From assembly GCA_023458615.1 (NCBI GenBank), contig JAEWYV010000057.1:1-11319 (forward strand): DNA of 11,319 nt, written 5' to 3'. The DNA is from Bacillota bacterium. Its GTDB lineage: Bacteria > Bacillota > Clostridia > Christensenellales > CAG-138. Below are positions 1-6,326 of the stretch, in pieces (positions within the stretch are counted from its first letter, which is position 1; the number at the start of each line of letters is the position of its first letter). The position numbers and the translations under genes were made by a program. Under the pieces are notes generated by a model. That model did no database searches. It was not told where the DNA came from and saw nothing but the letters and a program-made list of their open reading frames with translations.

Positions 1-1
1 G

Positions 2-709
2 GCGGACAACAGCGGGAAGATGATCCCCGGTGCGCTGCCTACACAAGATCGTATCAGCGTTCCTTCCTACACGCCGGATACGGTTCCGACGGCGGATGGA
101 GAGCGTATGATTGTCGCCTACATCGGCACACAGAGCGTAGTTGTTTACAAAGCAGAGAACGGCGAGTGGACCGAGGAGCGCGTCATGATTTGCTCCACAG
201 GTCGCAGCAAAGAGATGACGCCAAGAGGCTCCTTTGCCATTGTTCGCCAGTATCCGTATAAAAAGATGGGTCAGATCGAGGGCGAAAACGTATATTCGCA
301 ATACGCCAGCCGTATCACGGGGAGCTATCTGTTCCATTCGGTTCCGATTGGCGGAAAGAAACGGCAGAATCCGGAAAATGGAAAGCGGCAGATGTATGTC
401 GCCTACTATGAAAAGCTTGGCACCACGGCATCCGGCGGATGTATTCGTCTTCGCTGCGTCGACGCCTACTGGGTCTATATCAACTGCACAGTTGGCACAC
501 CGATTATTGTGACGGACGACAGTGGTCCGACGCCGCCGACACCGCCCAAGCTCATTTATGAAGAACCGTATATGGACGCGAATCATGAGTTTGGTTGGGA
601 TCCGAGCGATCCCGATCCGGCCAATCCCTATCATGCGATCTATCCGCCGGAACTGGTTCTCGATGGGCCGGTTGTAGATAAATCGAAAGATACGGGGACA
701 AATCCGTAG
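2..709 (+). CDS. L,D-transpeptidase (YkuD fold), 5'-truncated
   Basis: Probable L,D-transpeptidase, which cross-links peptidoglycan stem peptides (3-3 links) or attaches proteins to the wall outside the membrane. The frame is open to the window edge. The first ATG (20-22) has no properly spaced ribosome site and no signal peptide or membrane anchor follows it, so the true start is almost certainly upstream. Counting from that ATG, the YkuD core runs from about residue 29 to 165. A conserved His is at 106 (YLFHS), and the catalytic motif ASGGCIRL has its Cys at 141. The usual motif is SHGC, so Gly replaces the His next to the catalytic Cys; related Bacillota enzymes vary here. After the core comes a Pro/Asp-rich tail of about 60 residues, probably a linker or surface extension. 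The gene ends at TAG (707-709), just before a strong terminator. Family is fairly sure; substrate is unknown. Confidence 0.85.
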   Translation, partial: ADNSGKMIPGALPTQDRISVPSYTPDTVPTADGERMIVAYIGTQSVVVYKAENGEWTEERVMICSTGRSKEMTPRGSFAIVRQYPYKKMGQIEGENVYSQYASRITGSYLFHSVPIGGKKRQNPENGKRQMYVAYYEKLGTTASGGCIRLRCVDAYWVYINCTVGTPIIVTDDSGPTPPTPPKLIYEEPYMDANHEFGWDPSDPDPANPYHAIYPPELVLDGPVVDKSKDTGTNP

Positions 710-720
710 TATATTTGTGT

Positions 721-744
721 AAAGACCGCCTTCGGGCGGTCTTT
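721..744 (+). terminator. Intrinsic terminator after the L,D-transpeptidase gene
   Basis: A perfect 10-bp stem (721-730 with 735-744) closes a TTCG tetraloop and ends in a T-rich run (742-748, CTTTCTTT pattern). It lies 11 bases after the stop codon. It separates the cell-wall gene from rny. Confidence 0.93.
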
Positions 745-853
745 CTTTGTAATCGATTCACAAGCAAAGCATTTTTCGCATAAATTCAGGGAAAAAGCAA
801 GCGGATTGTGCTTGCACGTCATGCTGCAACCCCCTATATATTGTCAATTTTCC
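745..853. other. Non-coding stretch upstream of the rny promoter
   Basis: I see no gene here. There is a 6-bp inverted repeat with a 7-base loop at 797-815 (GCAAGC/GCTTGC). There is also a weak promoter-like pair, TTGCAC (812-817) and TATATA (835-840), with a 17-base spacer. The inverted repeat overlaps that -35-like element, so it could be an operator, but nothing else supports this. Confidence 0.4.
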
Positions 854-882
854 TTGACGCATCACTATTGTTGATATATACT
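854..882 (+). promoter_or_regulatory. Sigma-A promoter for the rny leader
   Basis: TTGACG (854-859) and TATACT (877-882) are separated by exactly 17 bases, a close match to the vegetative consensus. Transcription would start near 887-890, leaving a leader of about 145 bases before rny. Confidence 0.8.
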
Positions 883-886
883 TTTT

Positions 887-1017
887 GAGTAATCCTGCAC
901 TCTTATGGTGGGTTCATAATAGATTGTTGTTTTGAAGCAATAGCGCTTTGTGCAATTGGCTCAACTGCTAGTTTTTTATGAAGTAACCGTGCAGAGATGT
1001 GCGGTTACATTTTTTAT
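887..1017 (+). promoter_or_regulatory. Structured rny leader, candidate attenuator or small RNA
   Basis: This predicted transcript runs from the promoter to an intrinsic terminator just before rny. It contains an imperfect hairpin at 936-961 (AGC-AAT-A-GCGC, loop TTT, with a bulged G958). The terminator hairpin is at 983-1008. Bases 889-899 (GTAATCCTGCA) match the terminator's 5' arm (GTAACCGTGCA, 983-993) at 9 of 11 positions, so the 5' end of the RNA could pair with the terminator's 3' arm instead. That is the geometry of an attenuator. A short stand-alone RNA with a long-range closing stem is the alternative. I could not match it to a known riboswitch class. Confidence 0.55.
983..1015 (+). 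terminator. Intrinsic terminator inside the rny leader
   Basis: An 11-bp stem (983-993 with 998-1008, two G-U pairs) closes a GAGA loop and is followed by six T (1010-1015). It sits 20 bases before the rny start, leaving no room for a further promoter. rny must therefore be reached by read-through from upstream. Confidence 0.8.
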
Positions 1018-1022
1018 AGATC

Positions 1023-1026
1023 GGAG
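1023..1026 (+). promoter_or_regulatory. Ribosome binding site fixing the rny start
   Basis: GGAG lies 9 bases before the ATG at 1036. The in-frame ATG at 997 lies inside the terminator loop and has no such site. Confidence 0.75.
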
Positions 1027-1035
1027 AAACATCAT

Positions 1036-2574
1036 ATGTGGTGGCTCTACACAGTCATCGGCATCCTGGCACTTCTCTCCGGTTTCCTCGTAGGATACGC
1101 TTATCGCCGAAACATCGCGGAAGCGAAAGTGGCAAAGGCGGAGGACGCCGTAAAGAAACTCTATGACGATGCCCAACGCAAAGCCGAAGAGATTAAAAAG
1201 GAAAAAGTCTTAGAGGCGAAAGAAGAAGTATTTAAAATACGCTCCGAAGCGGAAAGAGAAAACCGCGAGCGCCGCGGAGAGGTACAGAGAAACGAAAGGC
1301 GCATCTTTCAAAGAGAGGAGATTCTTGATAAGAAGGCGGATTCGCTGGACAAGCGGGAGGCCGCAATCGCAAATCGTGAAGCGGACATTGAAAGCGCGGA
1401 AGCTTCTATCAAGGCACTCTACGACCAGCAGATTCATGAACTCGAAAAAATCTCCGGGCTTTCCATGGAGGACGCGCGCAATATGCTGCTCGCCAATGTG
1501 GAACGGGAGACAAGGCACGAGGCAGCAATCCTGATTCGTGACATCGAGTCCAAGACCAAAGAAGAGGCCGACAAGCGCGCGAGAAACATCATCACGCTTG
1601 CCATCCAGCGTTGTGCGGCAGACCATGTTGCCGAGGCTACGGTTTCGGTCGTCGCATTGCCAAACGACGACATGAAGGGCCGCATCATCGGGCGCGAGGG
1701 ACGCAACATCCGTGCGCTGGAAACAGCAACGGGCGTGGATCTCATCATCGATGATACACCCGAAGCCGTTATTCTATCTGGCTTTGATCCGGTGCGTAGA
1801 GAGGTCGCTCGAATCGCACTCGAAAAACTTATTCTCGACGGGCGCATTCATCCCGCGCGCATCGAGGAAATGGTGGAGAAGGCGCGTAAAGAGGTCGATA
1901 CCTCTATTCGTGAAGCGGGAGAAGCCGCTGTTCTGGAAGTTGGCGTCAACGGTTTGCATCACGAGGTGGTTCGTTACCTTGGTCGCATGAAGTATCGCAC
2001 AAGTTATGGCCAGAACGTGCTCAAACACTCCATCGAAGTCGCGCACCTTGCAGGGATCATGGCAGCCGAGCTTGGCGCAAATGTTGCGCTGGCAAAGCGC
2101 GCAGGACTTCTGCATGACCTTGGCAAATCCATCGATCATGAGGTTGAGGGGTCGCATGCGCAAATTGGCGCCGATCTTGCGAAGAAATATCGCGAGAATA
2201 ACGCCGTCATTCACGCGATCATGGCGCATCATGGTGATGTGGAACCACAGACGGTGGAAGCCATTCTGGTTCAGGCAGCCGACGCAATTTCCGCGGCGCG
2301 CCCCGGCGCACGGCGTGAAACGCTCGAGAGCTATATCAAGCGTCTTGAAAAGCTTGAAGAGATCGCAAACTCCTTTGATGGCGTGGATACCTCCTTTGCC
2401 ATTCAGGCAGGGCGCGAGATCCGCATCATTGTCAAGCCGGATCGCGTGAACGATAGCGACGCGGTCGTACTGGCGAAGGATATCGCAAAGCGTATCGAGA
2501 CGGAGCTCGAATACCCCGGCCAAATCAAGGTCAGCGTCATTCGTGAAACCCGCACGGTAGACTACGCGAAGTAA
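1036..2574 (+). CDS. rny: Ribonuclease Y
   Basis: RNase Y, the membrane-anchored endoribonuclease that starts bulk mRNA turnover and processes many leaders and operons in Bacillota. At 512 residues it has the usual length. In order: one N-terminal membrane helix (about 3-22); a long charged coiled coil (about 25-190); a KH RNA-binding domain around 203-265 with its GxxG loop at G219-G222; and an HD domain from about 325 with H331, the HD pair H360-D361 in LLHDLGK, H398-H399 and D416. A conserved C-terminal domain follows to TVDYAK. The start at 1036 puts the membrane helix at the extreme N-terminus, as in the family; a start at 997 would add 13 polar residues. The gene is preceded by its own promoter and a leader terminator, which suggests controlled read-through. 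A hairpin at 2592-2613 follows the stop. Confidence 0.97.
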   Translation: MWWLYTVIGILALLSGFLVGYAYRRNIAEAKVAKAEDAVKKLYDDAQRKAEEIKKEKVLEAKEEVFKIRSEAERENRERRGEVQRNERRIFQREEILDKKADSLDKREAAIANREADIESAEASIKALYDQQIHELEKISGLSMEDARNMLLANVERETRHEAAILIRDIESKTKEEADKRARNIITLAIQRCAADHVAEATVSVVALPNDDMKGRIIGREGRNIRALETATGVDLIIDDTPEAVILSGFDPVRREVARIALEKLILDGRIHPARIEEMVEKARKEVDTSIREAGEAAVLEVGVNGLHHEVVRYLGRMKYRTSYGQNVLKHSIEVAHLAGIMAAELGANVALAKRAGLLHDLGKSIDHEVEGSHAQIGADLAKKYRENNAVIHAIMAHHGDVEPQTVEAILVQAADAISAARPGARRETLESYIKRLEKLEEIANSFDGVDTSFAIQAGREIRIIVKPDRVNDSDAVVLAKDIAKRIETELEYPGQIKVSVIRETRTVDYAK

Positions 2575-2591
2575 TCCATACAACATAAGAT

Positions 2592-2613
2592 GGGGCATGG
2601 TTCGCCATGCCCC
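2592..2613 (+). terminator. Probable intrinsic terminator after rny
   Basis: A perfect 9-bp GC-rich stem (GGGGCATGG with its complement) closes a TTCG loop, 17 bases after the rny stop. The run after it is only GTTTGTT, so termination may be partial. That fits the lack of a convincing promoter before the next gene. Confidence 0.75.
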
Positions 2614-2633
2614 GTTTGTTGCAGAAACTTAAG

Positions 2634-2665
2634 TGCCTTCCGGTTTACTATTAAATCGGAAGGCA
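2634..2665 (+). promoter_or_regulatory. 14-bp stem-loop just before the dipeptidase ribosome site
   Basis: Bases 2634-2647 pair with 2652-2665 along 14 bp (one G-T), closing a CTAT loop. The stem ends 7 bases before the Shine-Dalgarno sequence. No T run follows on either strand, so it is not a terminator. The 3' arm CGGAAGG (2657-2663) is a near-copy of CGGAGG (2672-2677). The 5' arm could therefore pair with the ribosome site instead. An mRNA-stabilising stem, a translational switch and a protein operator are all possible. Confidence 0.55.
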
Positions 2666-2682
2666 ATTGCACGGAGGTAAAC

Positions 2683-3606
2683 ATGTTTCCTGTTGCGGAT
2701 GGGCACTGCGACTTTCTCTATGGTGCGGTGCAGTCTGGTTATGATTTAGTGAATCCCAAGCGCGAGCAGACCATTCGACTGGATGATATGATGCGCGGTG
2801 GGGTTGCACTGCAATTCTTTGCTTGCTGGACAGATACAACCCTAAAAACGCAGCCGCTGCATCAATGTATCGCGATGATCGATGCATATTACCGCACGCT
2901 TGCAGCGCATCCGGAGCTTGTTCCGCTGACGCAGGATTATACGCCGGAGAGCGGGAAGATTTCAACCGTGCTCAGCGTTGAGGGGGCGGAGGCAGTGGAC
3001 GGCAGCATGGCGGTGCTGCGTGTGCTTTATCGCCTTGGCGTACGCGCCATGACGCTAACGTGGAACGAGAACAACGAGCTGGCTGGCGCGGCGCTGGATC
3101 GCGGGAACAAAGGGCTGACAGCAATCGGAAGAGATATCATTGACGAGATGTGCAATATCGGCATGGCGATTGATGTTTCGCATCTGAGCGACCGCGGTAT
3201 TGAACAGGTGCTTGCGCGCGCAACAAGGCCGGTGTTCGCCTCGCACTCCAACGCAAAAAGTGTCCATGATAACCCGCGTTCGCTCAACGATGATTTGATT
3301 CGCAAAATAGCGGCGCAGGGCGGTACGGTCGGTGTGAACTTTTATTACCTGCATCTTTCGCCGAAAAGCGATGCCTGCATTGATGATATAGTACGCCATA
3401 TCTGCCGCGTTGTGGAGGTTGGTGGAATCAATTGCTGTGCACTTGGTTCCGATCTGGATGGCATGCAGCATTATCCCAAAGATTTTAAGACGAGCCGGGA
3501 TTTTCCCGTGTTGTTTGAGGCGCTCTCCAAGCGTGGCTTTTCGGATGCGGATATCTATAAAATTGCGTATCAAAATTTGCATGATTATATCGTGCAGTTC
3601 GTATAG
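2683..3606 (+). CDS. Membrane dipeptidase-like zinc peptidase, M19 family
   Basis: M19 (renal dipeptidase-like) metallopeptidase, a TIM-barrel enzyme of the amidohydrolase type that hydrolyses dipeptides, often including those with a C-terminal D-residue. At 307 residues it is near the usual bacterial length. It has no signal peptide, so it is probably cytoplasmic. Visible zinc-site residues are H8 and D10 (HCD), the bridging E100 in LSVEGAE, H167 in DVSHLSD, H188 in FASHSN, and the late acidic residue D257 in GSDLDG. The start at 2683 is set by GGAGG (2673-2677), 5 bases upstream; an earlier in-frame ATG at 2590 would read through the rny terminator. The C-terminus, IAYQNLHDYI, lacks the GGN...R pattern common at the end of family members. 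It lies 49 bases before an SDR gene with no terminator between, so the two are probably one transcript. True substrate unknown. Confidence 0.93.
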   Translation: MFPVADGHCDFLYGAVQSGYDLVNPKREQTIRLDDMMRGGVALQFFACWTDTTLKTQPLHQCIAMIDAYYRTLAAHPELVPLTQDYTPESGKISTVLSVEGAEAVDGSMAVLRVLYRLGVRAMTLTWNENNELAGAALDRGNKGLTAIGRDIIDEMCNIGMAIDVSHLSDRGIEQVLARATRPVFASHSNAKSVHDNPRSLNDDLIRKIAAQGGTVGVNFYYLHLSPKSDACIDDIVRHICRVVEVGGINCCALGSDLDGMQHYPKDFKTSRDFPVLFEALSKRGFSDADIYKIAYQNLHDYIVQFV

Positions 3607-3655
3607 CGCTATGCTAGCACGCATAAAAGAGTAAAAAATAGGTAGGTAAAAACAC

Positions 3656-4594
3656 ATGCCGAATGCGGTTGTTCTTGGCGCAACGGGGCACATTGGTTCC
3701 TATTTGGTGCCTGCGTTGGTGCAGGCGGGGTATCACGTACTTGCCGTTTCTCGCGGCAATCGCGTAGCCTATACCCGAGATGTGCCGGAATGGCAAACCG
3801 TCCAGCAAATCACAATGAGCCGAGAAGATGCAATTCAAACCGTAATAGATCGAGACACCGACTTGGTTTGCGACCTGTTACCTTATACACGCTCGGATGC
3901 AGAAGAATTGCTGCAACGCTTTAAAACACTCGGTATGATGAAGTCAGTACGGCTCATCAGCATTGGCAGCATTTGGATTTACGATAAGAAGCTGGAAGTT
4001 CCAGTATCGGAATCCCACCCACGCACGGCAACGGATGATTATGGGCGCGGCAAAGCAGAGATCGAAGAGCTTTTACTGGATGCGTATAAAACGCTTGGAT
4101 TGCGTGTCACAATTCTACACCCGGGGCACATTTGTGGCCGAGGTTGGATGCCGGTGGGCCCACAGGGCAATCGAGATCCGCAAGTGATTCGGGATATCAT
4201 TGCCGGGAAGCCAATTCTGCTACCGGAACATGGGCAAGCCACGCTGCATCATGTGCACGCGGAGGATATTGCAAAGCTGGCGATTGCATGCCTCAATAAT
4301 GAAAGGTCAAATGGGGAGTCGTTCCATATCGTATGCAAAACAGCATTGACGCTGTCCGGCATGGGGGAACAGCTCTATCGGCATTTTGGCTTTGAGCCTT
4401 CGATCGTTTACAAGCCGTATCAGGCGTTTTTAGATACGTTGTCTGAGGAAAATGCTGCGGTATCCGCGGAGCATATTGACCGTTCCCCGATTGCTTCTAT
4501 GGAAAAGGCAAAGAGACTATTAAACTTTGAACCTAGGTTTTCATCGATTGAGACGGTGATTGAAGCCATTGAGAGTATAAAAAATGAAATTTAG
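3656..4594 (+). CDS. NAD(P)-dependent epimerase/reductase, extended SDR family
   Basis: A 312-residue extended short-chain dehydrogenase/reductase of the NAD-dependent epimerase/dehydratase type. The N-terminal Rossmann fold starts at once with GATGHIG at 8-14, the dinucleotide loop. The catalytic YxxxK pair is Y129 and K133 (DYGRGK), preceded by a Ser-containing strand (ISIGSIWIY, about 101-109). HPGHICGRGW (155-164) and HHVHAEDIAKLAI (198-210) are typical of this class. The start at 3656 has AGGTAGG (3640-3646) 9 bases upstream. The gene follows the dipeptidase gene with a short gap and ends before a two-way terminator. Such proteins act on nucleotide sugars, but also as reductases or regulators, and no sugar-pathway gene lies nearby. 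Family is certain, substrate unknown. Confidence 0.9.
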   Translation: MPNAVVLGATGHIGSYLVPALVQAGYHVLAVSRGNRVAYTRDVPEWQTVQQITMSREDAIQTVIDRDTDLVCDLLPYTRSDAEELLQRFKTLGMMKSVRLISIGSIWIYDKKLEVPVSESHPRTATDDYGRGKAEIEELLLDAYKTLGLRVTILHPGHICGRGWMPVGPQGNRDPQVIRDIIAGKPILLPEHGQATLHHVHAEDIAKLAIACLNNERSNGESFHIVCKTALTLSGMGEQLYRHFGFEPSIVYKPYQAFLDTLSEENAAVSAEHIDRSPIASMEKAKRLLNFEPRFSSIETVIEAIESIKNEI

Positions 4595-4639
4595 AATTCA
4601 GAAATATTCGTGAATATCGAGTTTTTTTGAACGATATGC

Positions 4640-4675
4640 AAAACAAAAGCCACCCTACGGGATGGCTTTTGTTTT
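4640..4675. terminator. Two-way terminator between the SDR gene and tRNA-Trp
   Basis: Bases 4640-4652 pair perfectly with 4663-4675 (13 bp). An inner CCC/GGG pairing around TAC has one bulged A. The stem carries A-rich and T-rich ends, so either strand gives a GC-centred hairpin ending in T-rich sequence. It can end the rightward dipeptidase-SDR transcript and the leftward tRNA transcript. On the minus strand it begins at the last base of the tRNA's encoded CCA. Confidence 0.85.
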
Positions 4676-4748
4676 GGCAGGGGCACTAGGACTCGAACCC
4701 AGAAGAACGGTTTTGGAGACCGCTATGTTACCATTACATCATGCCCCT
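4675..4748 (-). tRNA. tRNA-Trp (CCA anticodon)
   Basis: Read on the minus strand, this folds into a full cloverleaf: a 7-bp acceptor stem (AGGGGCA/TGCCCCT), a 4-bp D stem (ATGT/ACAT), a 5-bp anticodon stem around the loop CTCCAAA, a 4-base variable region, and a 5-bp T stem with loop TTCGAGT. The discriminator is G and the 3' CCA is encoded (4677-4675). The anticodon CCA (complement of 4714-4716) reads UGG, tryptophan. A promoter lies upstream at 4790-4818. Confidence 0.97.
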
Positions 4749-4789
4749 AGGCTTTGATGCAGACGCGCTTTGTTAAGCCCGCATGCAGT

Positions 4790-4818
4790 ATTGTAACGGA
4801 TATCGAATAAAAAAGCAA
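4790..4818 (-). promoter_or_regulatory. Promoter of the tRNA-Trp gene
   Basis: On the minus strand, TTGCTT (4818-4813) and TACAAT (4795-4790) have a 17-base spacer. Transcription would start near 4783, about 35 bases before the mature tRNA 5' end. Between it and the next gene's terminator (4819-4948) I see only AT-rich sequence and a minor 5-bp hairpin near 4885-4903. Confidence 0.8.
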
Positions 4819-4948
4819 GTTCTTTTCCTAGCAAAACCTATCGAAATTCATGTGGTATTTTTCATACTAAATCAATAGATCCATGCAGATAGTTTCGCTC
4901 TGCTTAACTATATTAAATCAGAAAAGAAATCAGGTCTGCAAATGAGGT

Positions 4949-4982
4949 AAAAAAATTACCACCCGTTTGGGTGGTAATTTTT
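4949..4982. terminator. Terminator of the SPFH gene
   Basis: A 14-bp perfect stem (4951-4964 with 4969-4982) closes a GTTT loop, 15 bases beyond the SPFH stop codon. On the minus strand it ends in seven T. It also has five T on the plus strand, so it can work both ways. Confidence 0.92.
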
Positions 4983-4997
4983 GAGTCGCTTCGATGT

Positions 4998-6194
4998 TTA
5001 CGGTTTCGCTGCTCCGCAGTTAGAGCAGAACTTGCCGGTGTTGCCGGTCTGACCACACTTTGCGCAGGTCCAGCCGCCCGCTTCCGGTTTTGCGGTTCCG
5101 CAGTTGGCGCAGAATTTGCCGGTGTTGCTGGTCTGCCCGCATTTCGGGCAAGTCCAGCCACTTGCCGCGGCCTGTTGCTGTTGCTGCTGGCCCATGCCAA
5201 ACAACGTTGCAGCATTGGTTCCGCCTGCGTTGGCGGCGGCATTCATGCCTGCAAACGCCATAAACGCACCATTTTCATTCTTTGCCGCATCCTGCATCGC
5301 CTGCGCCTGCGCGCTTGCGAGTACGGCTGCTGCCATGGTCGGGTCTTTCAACGCGGCTGCTTGCTGCAACTGCTTGATGCGCTCTTCATCCTCGGGTGAA
5401 GCAGTGACGGAACTCACACCAAACGAAGAAATTGCGATGCCACGCAGCTCCTTCCAGTCGGCGGAGAGCTCTGCGTTCAGTGCGTCCGCAATCTCTTTTG
5501 CGTGTCCGGGCAGCGCGCTATAGCGAAGACCCATATCGCTGATCTTGGAAAACGCGGGCTGCAGGGCTGTCAAAAGCTCGCTCTTGAGCTGGCTGTCGAT
5601 CTCTTCGCGCAGATAGTCGCTCTCCACATTGCCGCATACGTTCTTATAAAACAGAATCGGATCGACAAACTTATAGGAGTATTCGCCATAGCAGCGAATC
5701 GCGATGTCGATATCGAGTCCCACATTTTTATCAACAATGCGGAAGGGGACAGGGTTGGCTGTTCCGTACTTATTGCCGATGATTTCCTTGGTGTTAAAGT
5801 AGTATACGCGCTGATCTTTTGCGGTATCTCCGCCGAAGGTAAAGCGGCGACCGATGATCTTGAGCGATTCGAGCAATCCCTTGCCAAATCCACCGTAAAA
5901 CAGCGAGGGCTCTGTGGATTTATCATACACATATTCGCCGGATTCGGCTGTGAAATCCACGACCTTGCCCTGTTCAACGATCATCATGAACTGTCCGTCA
6001 TTGACGGCGACAATAGAACCATTCGTAATGATATTGTCGGAAGCTTTGGTGTTGGAACTACGCTTTTCGTTTACGCGTTTTTGGCCTTTGCAAACGAGAA
6101 CGTCCGGCCCCATGGCTTCACAGTAAAAATACTCTCTCCATTGATCGGCCAATACGCCGCTGATTGCGCCGCTGGCTGCGGATAACAAACCCAT
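4998..6194 (-). CDS. SPFH-domain protein with two C-terminal zinc ribbons (YdjI-like)
   Basis: A 398-residue SPFH (band 7-like) protein of the group often labelled 'virion core protein-like', which includes B. subtilis YdjI. In B. subtilis, YdjI works with YdjG/YdjH and PspA in the membrane-stress response. In order: a short glycine/alanine-rich N-terminus; the SPFH region, about 20-265; an alanine/glutamine-rich helical stretch, about 270-335; six glutamines (336-341); and two tandem zinc ribbons. The ribbons are CPKC...CANC (C349, C352, C362, C365) and CAKC...CSNC (C377, C380, C390, C393). No clear membrane helix is visible, so it probably sits at the membrane through partners or a short N-terminal segment. 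The start at 6194 is chosen from its ribosome site, which overlaps the upstream ATG at 6209. It is a single-gene unit with its own promoter and terminator and no pspA, ydjG or ydjH in view. Role inferred from the family only. Confidence 0.9.
   Translation of the reverse strand: MGLLSAASGAISGVLADQWREYFYCEAMGPDVLVCKGQKRVNEKRSSNTKASDNIITNGSIVAVNDGQFMMIVEQGKVVDFTAESGEYVYDKSTEPSLFYGGFGKGLLESLKIIGRRFTFGGDTAKDQRVYYFNTKEIIGNKYGTANPVPFRIVDKNVGLDIDIAIRCYGEYSYKFVDPILFYKNVCGNVESDYLREEIDSQLKSELLTALQPAFSKISDMGLRYSALPGHAKEIADALNAELSADWKELRGIAISSFGVSSVTASPEDEERIKQLQQAAALKDPTMAAAVLASAQAQAMQDAAKNENGAFMAFAGMNAAANAGGTNAATLFGMGQQQQQQAAASGWTCPKCGQTSNTGKFCANCGTAKPEAGGWTCAKCGQTGNTGKFCSNCGAAKP
5001..5156 (-). repeat. 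Tandem duplication of a zinc-ribbon coding unit
   Basis: Two adjacent units encode almost the same peptide with a spacing of 84 bases (28 residues): W347 onward at 5156-5073, and W375 onward at 5072-5001. The second unit is shorter, ending at the stop codon. Over 24 aligned residues they differ at only four positions, and the DNA is also similar. This points to a fairly recent internal duplication. Confidence 0.85.
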
Positions 6195-6202
6195 TGCTCT
6201 AA

Positions 6203-6207
6203 CCTCC
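6203..6207 (-). promoter_or_regulatory. Ribosome binding site fixing the SPFH start
   Basis: Minus-strand GGAGG lies 8 bases before the ATG at 6194. It overlaps the in-frame ATG at 6209, which has no site of its own, so the shorter start is preferred. Confidence 0.85.
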
Positions 6208-6222
6208 ATGTTTAATAGAATT

Positions 6223-6251
6223 ATTATATCAACACCTGTTTTATTTGTCGA
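6223..6251 (-). promoter_or_regulatory. Promoter of the SPFH gene
   Basis: On the minus strand, TCGACA (6251-6246) and a perfect TATAAT (6228-6223) are 17 bases apart. Transcription would begin near 6216, giving a very short leader of about 20 bases. Confidence 0.87.
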
Positions 6252-6317
6252 GATGTGTGCACGGCATCACAATGCGCCCAGGCAAATGCCGAAAAGATGG
6301 CATGAAGAGAAAAAAGA

Positions 6318-6326
6318 TGGTATAAT
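6318..6326 (+). promoter_or_regulatory. Extended -10 promoter of the flippase-mazG unit
   Basis: TGGTATAAT is a perfect -10 with the extended TGn motif and no recognisable -35, as expected for this promoter type. Just upstream is an inverted repeat, ATGCC-N8-GGCAT (6286-6303), where a regulator could bind. A GC-rich hairpin (CGCCTG/CAGGCG, 6329-6342) would form at the very 5' end of the transcript. The leader before the flippase gene is about 75 bases. Confidence 0.65.

Noticed and set aside
887..1017. 6S RNA as the identity of the rny leader transcript
   Set aside because: The closing pairing between the 5' end and 998-1008 is suggestive, but about 130 bases is short for 6S RNA. I could not identify the open central bubble or lateral stems, so it is left as an attenuator or unknown RNA.
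1774..2598. A 274-residue open frame on the minus strand
   Set aside because: It lies wholly opposite rny, has no ribosome site or recognisable domain, and crosses the rny terminator region. It is a shadow of the rny codon pattern.
2619..2651. A promoter for the dipeptidase gene (TTGCAG with a -10 near 2646)
   Set aside because: The spacing is about 21 bases and the -10 matches poorly, and it overlaps the 14-bp hairpin. Read-through from rny is more likely.
3055..3693. A 212-residue open frame on the minus strand
   Set aside because: It is opposite the M19 dipeptidase gene, whose zinc ligands are all visible; no ribosome site or family motif on the minus strand.
4601..4628. A terminator directly after the SDR gene (ATATT/AATAT hairpin then seven T)
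   Set aside because: The stem is only 5 bp and all A-T, too weak; the strong hairpin at 4640-4675 is the better terminator.
5502..6185. A 227-residue open frame on the plus strand
   Set aside because: It is antisense to the SPFH gene, which has clear domains, promoter, ribosome site and terminator. No independent signals support the plus-strand frame.
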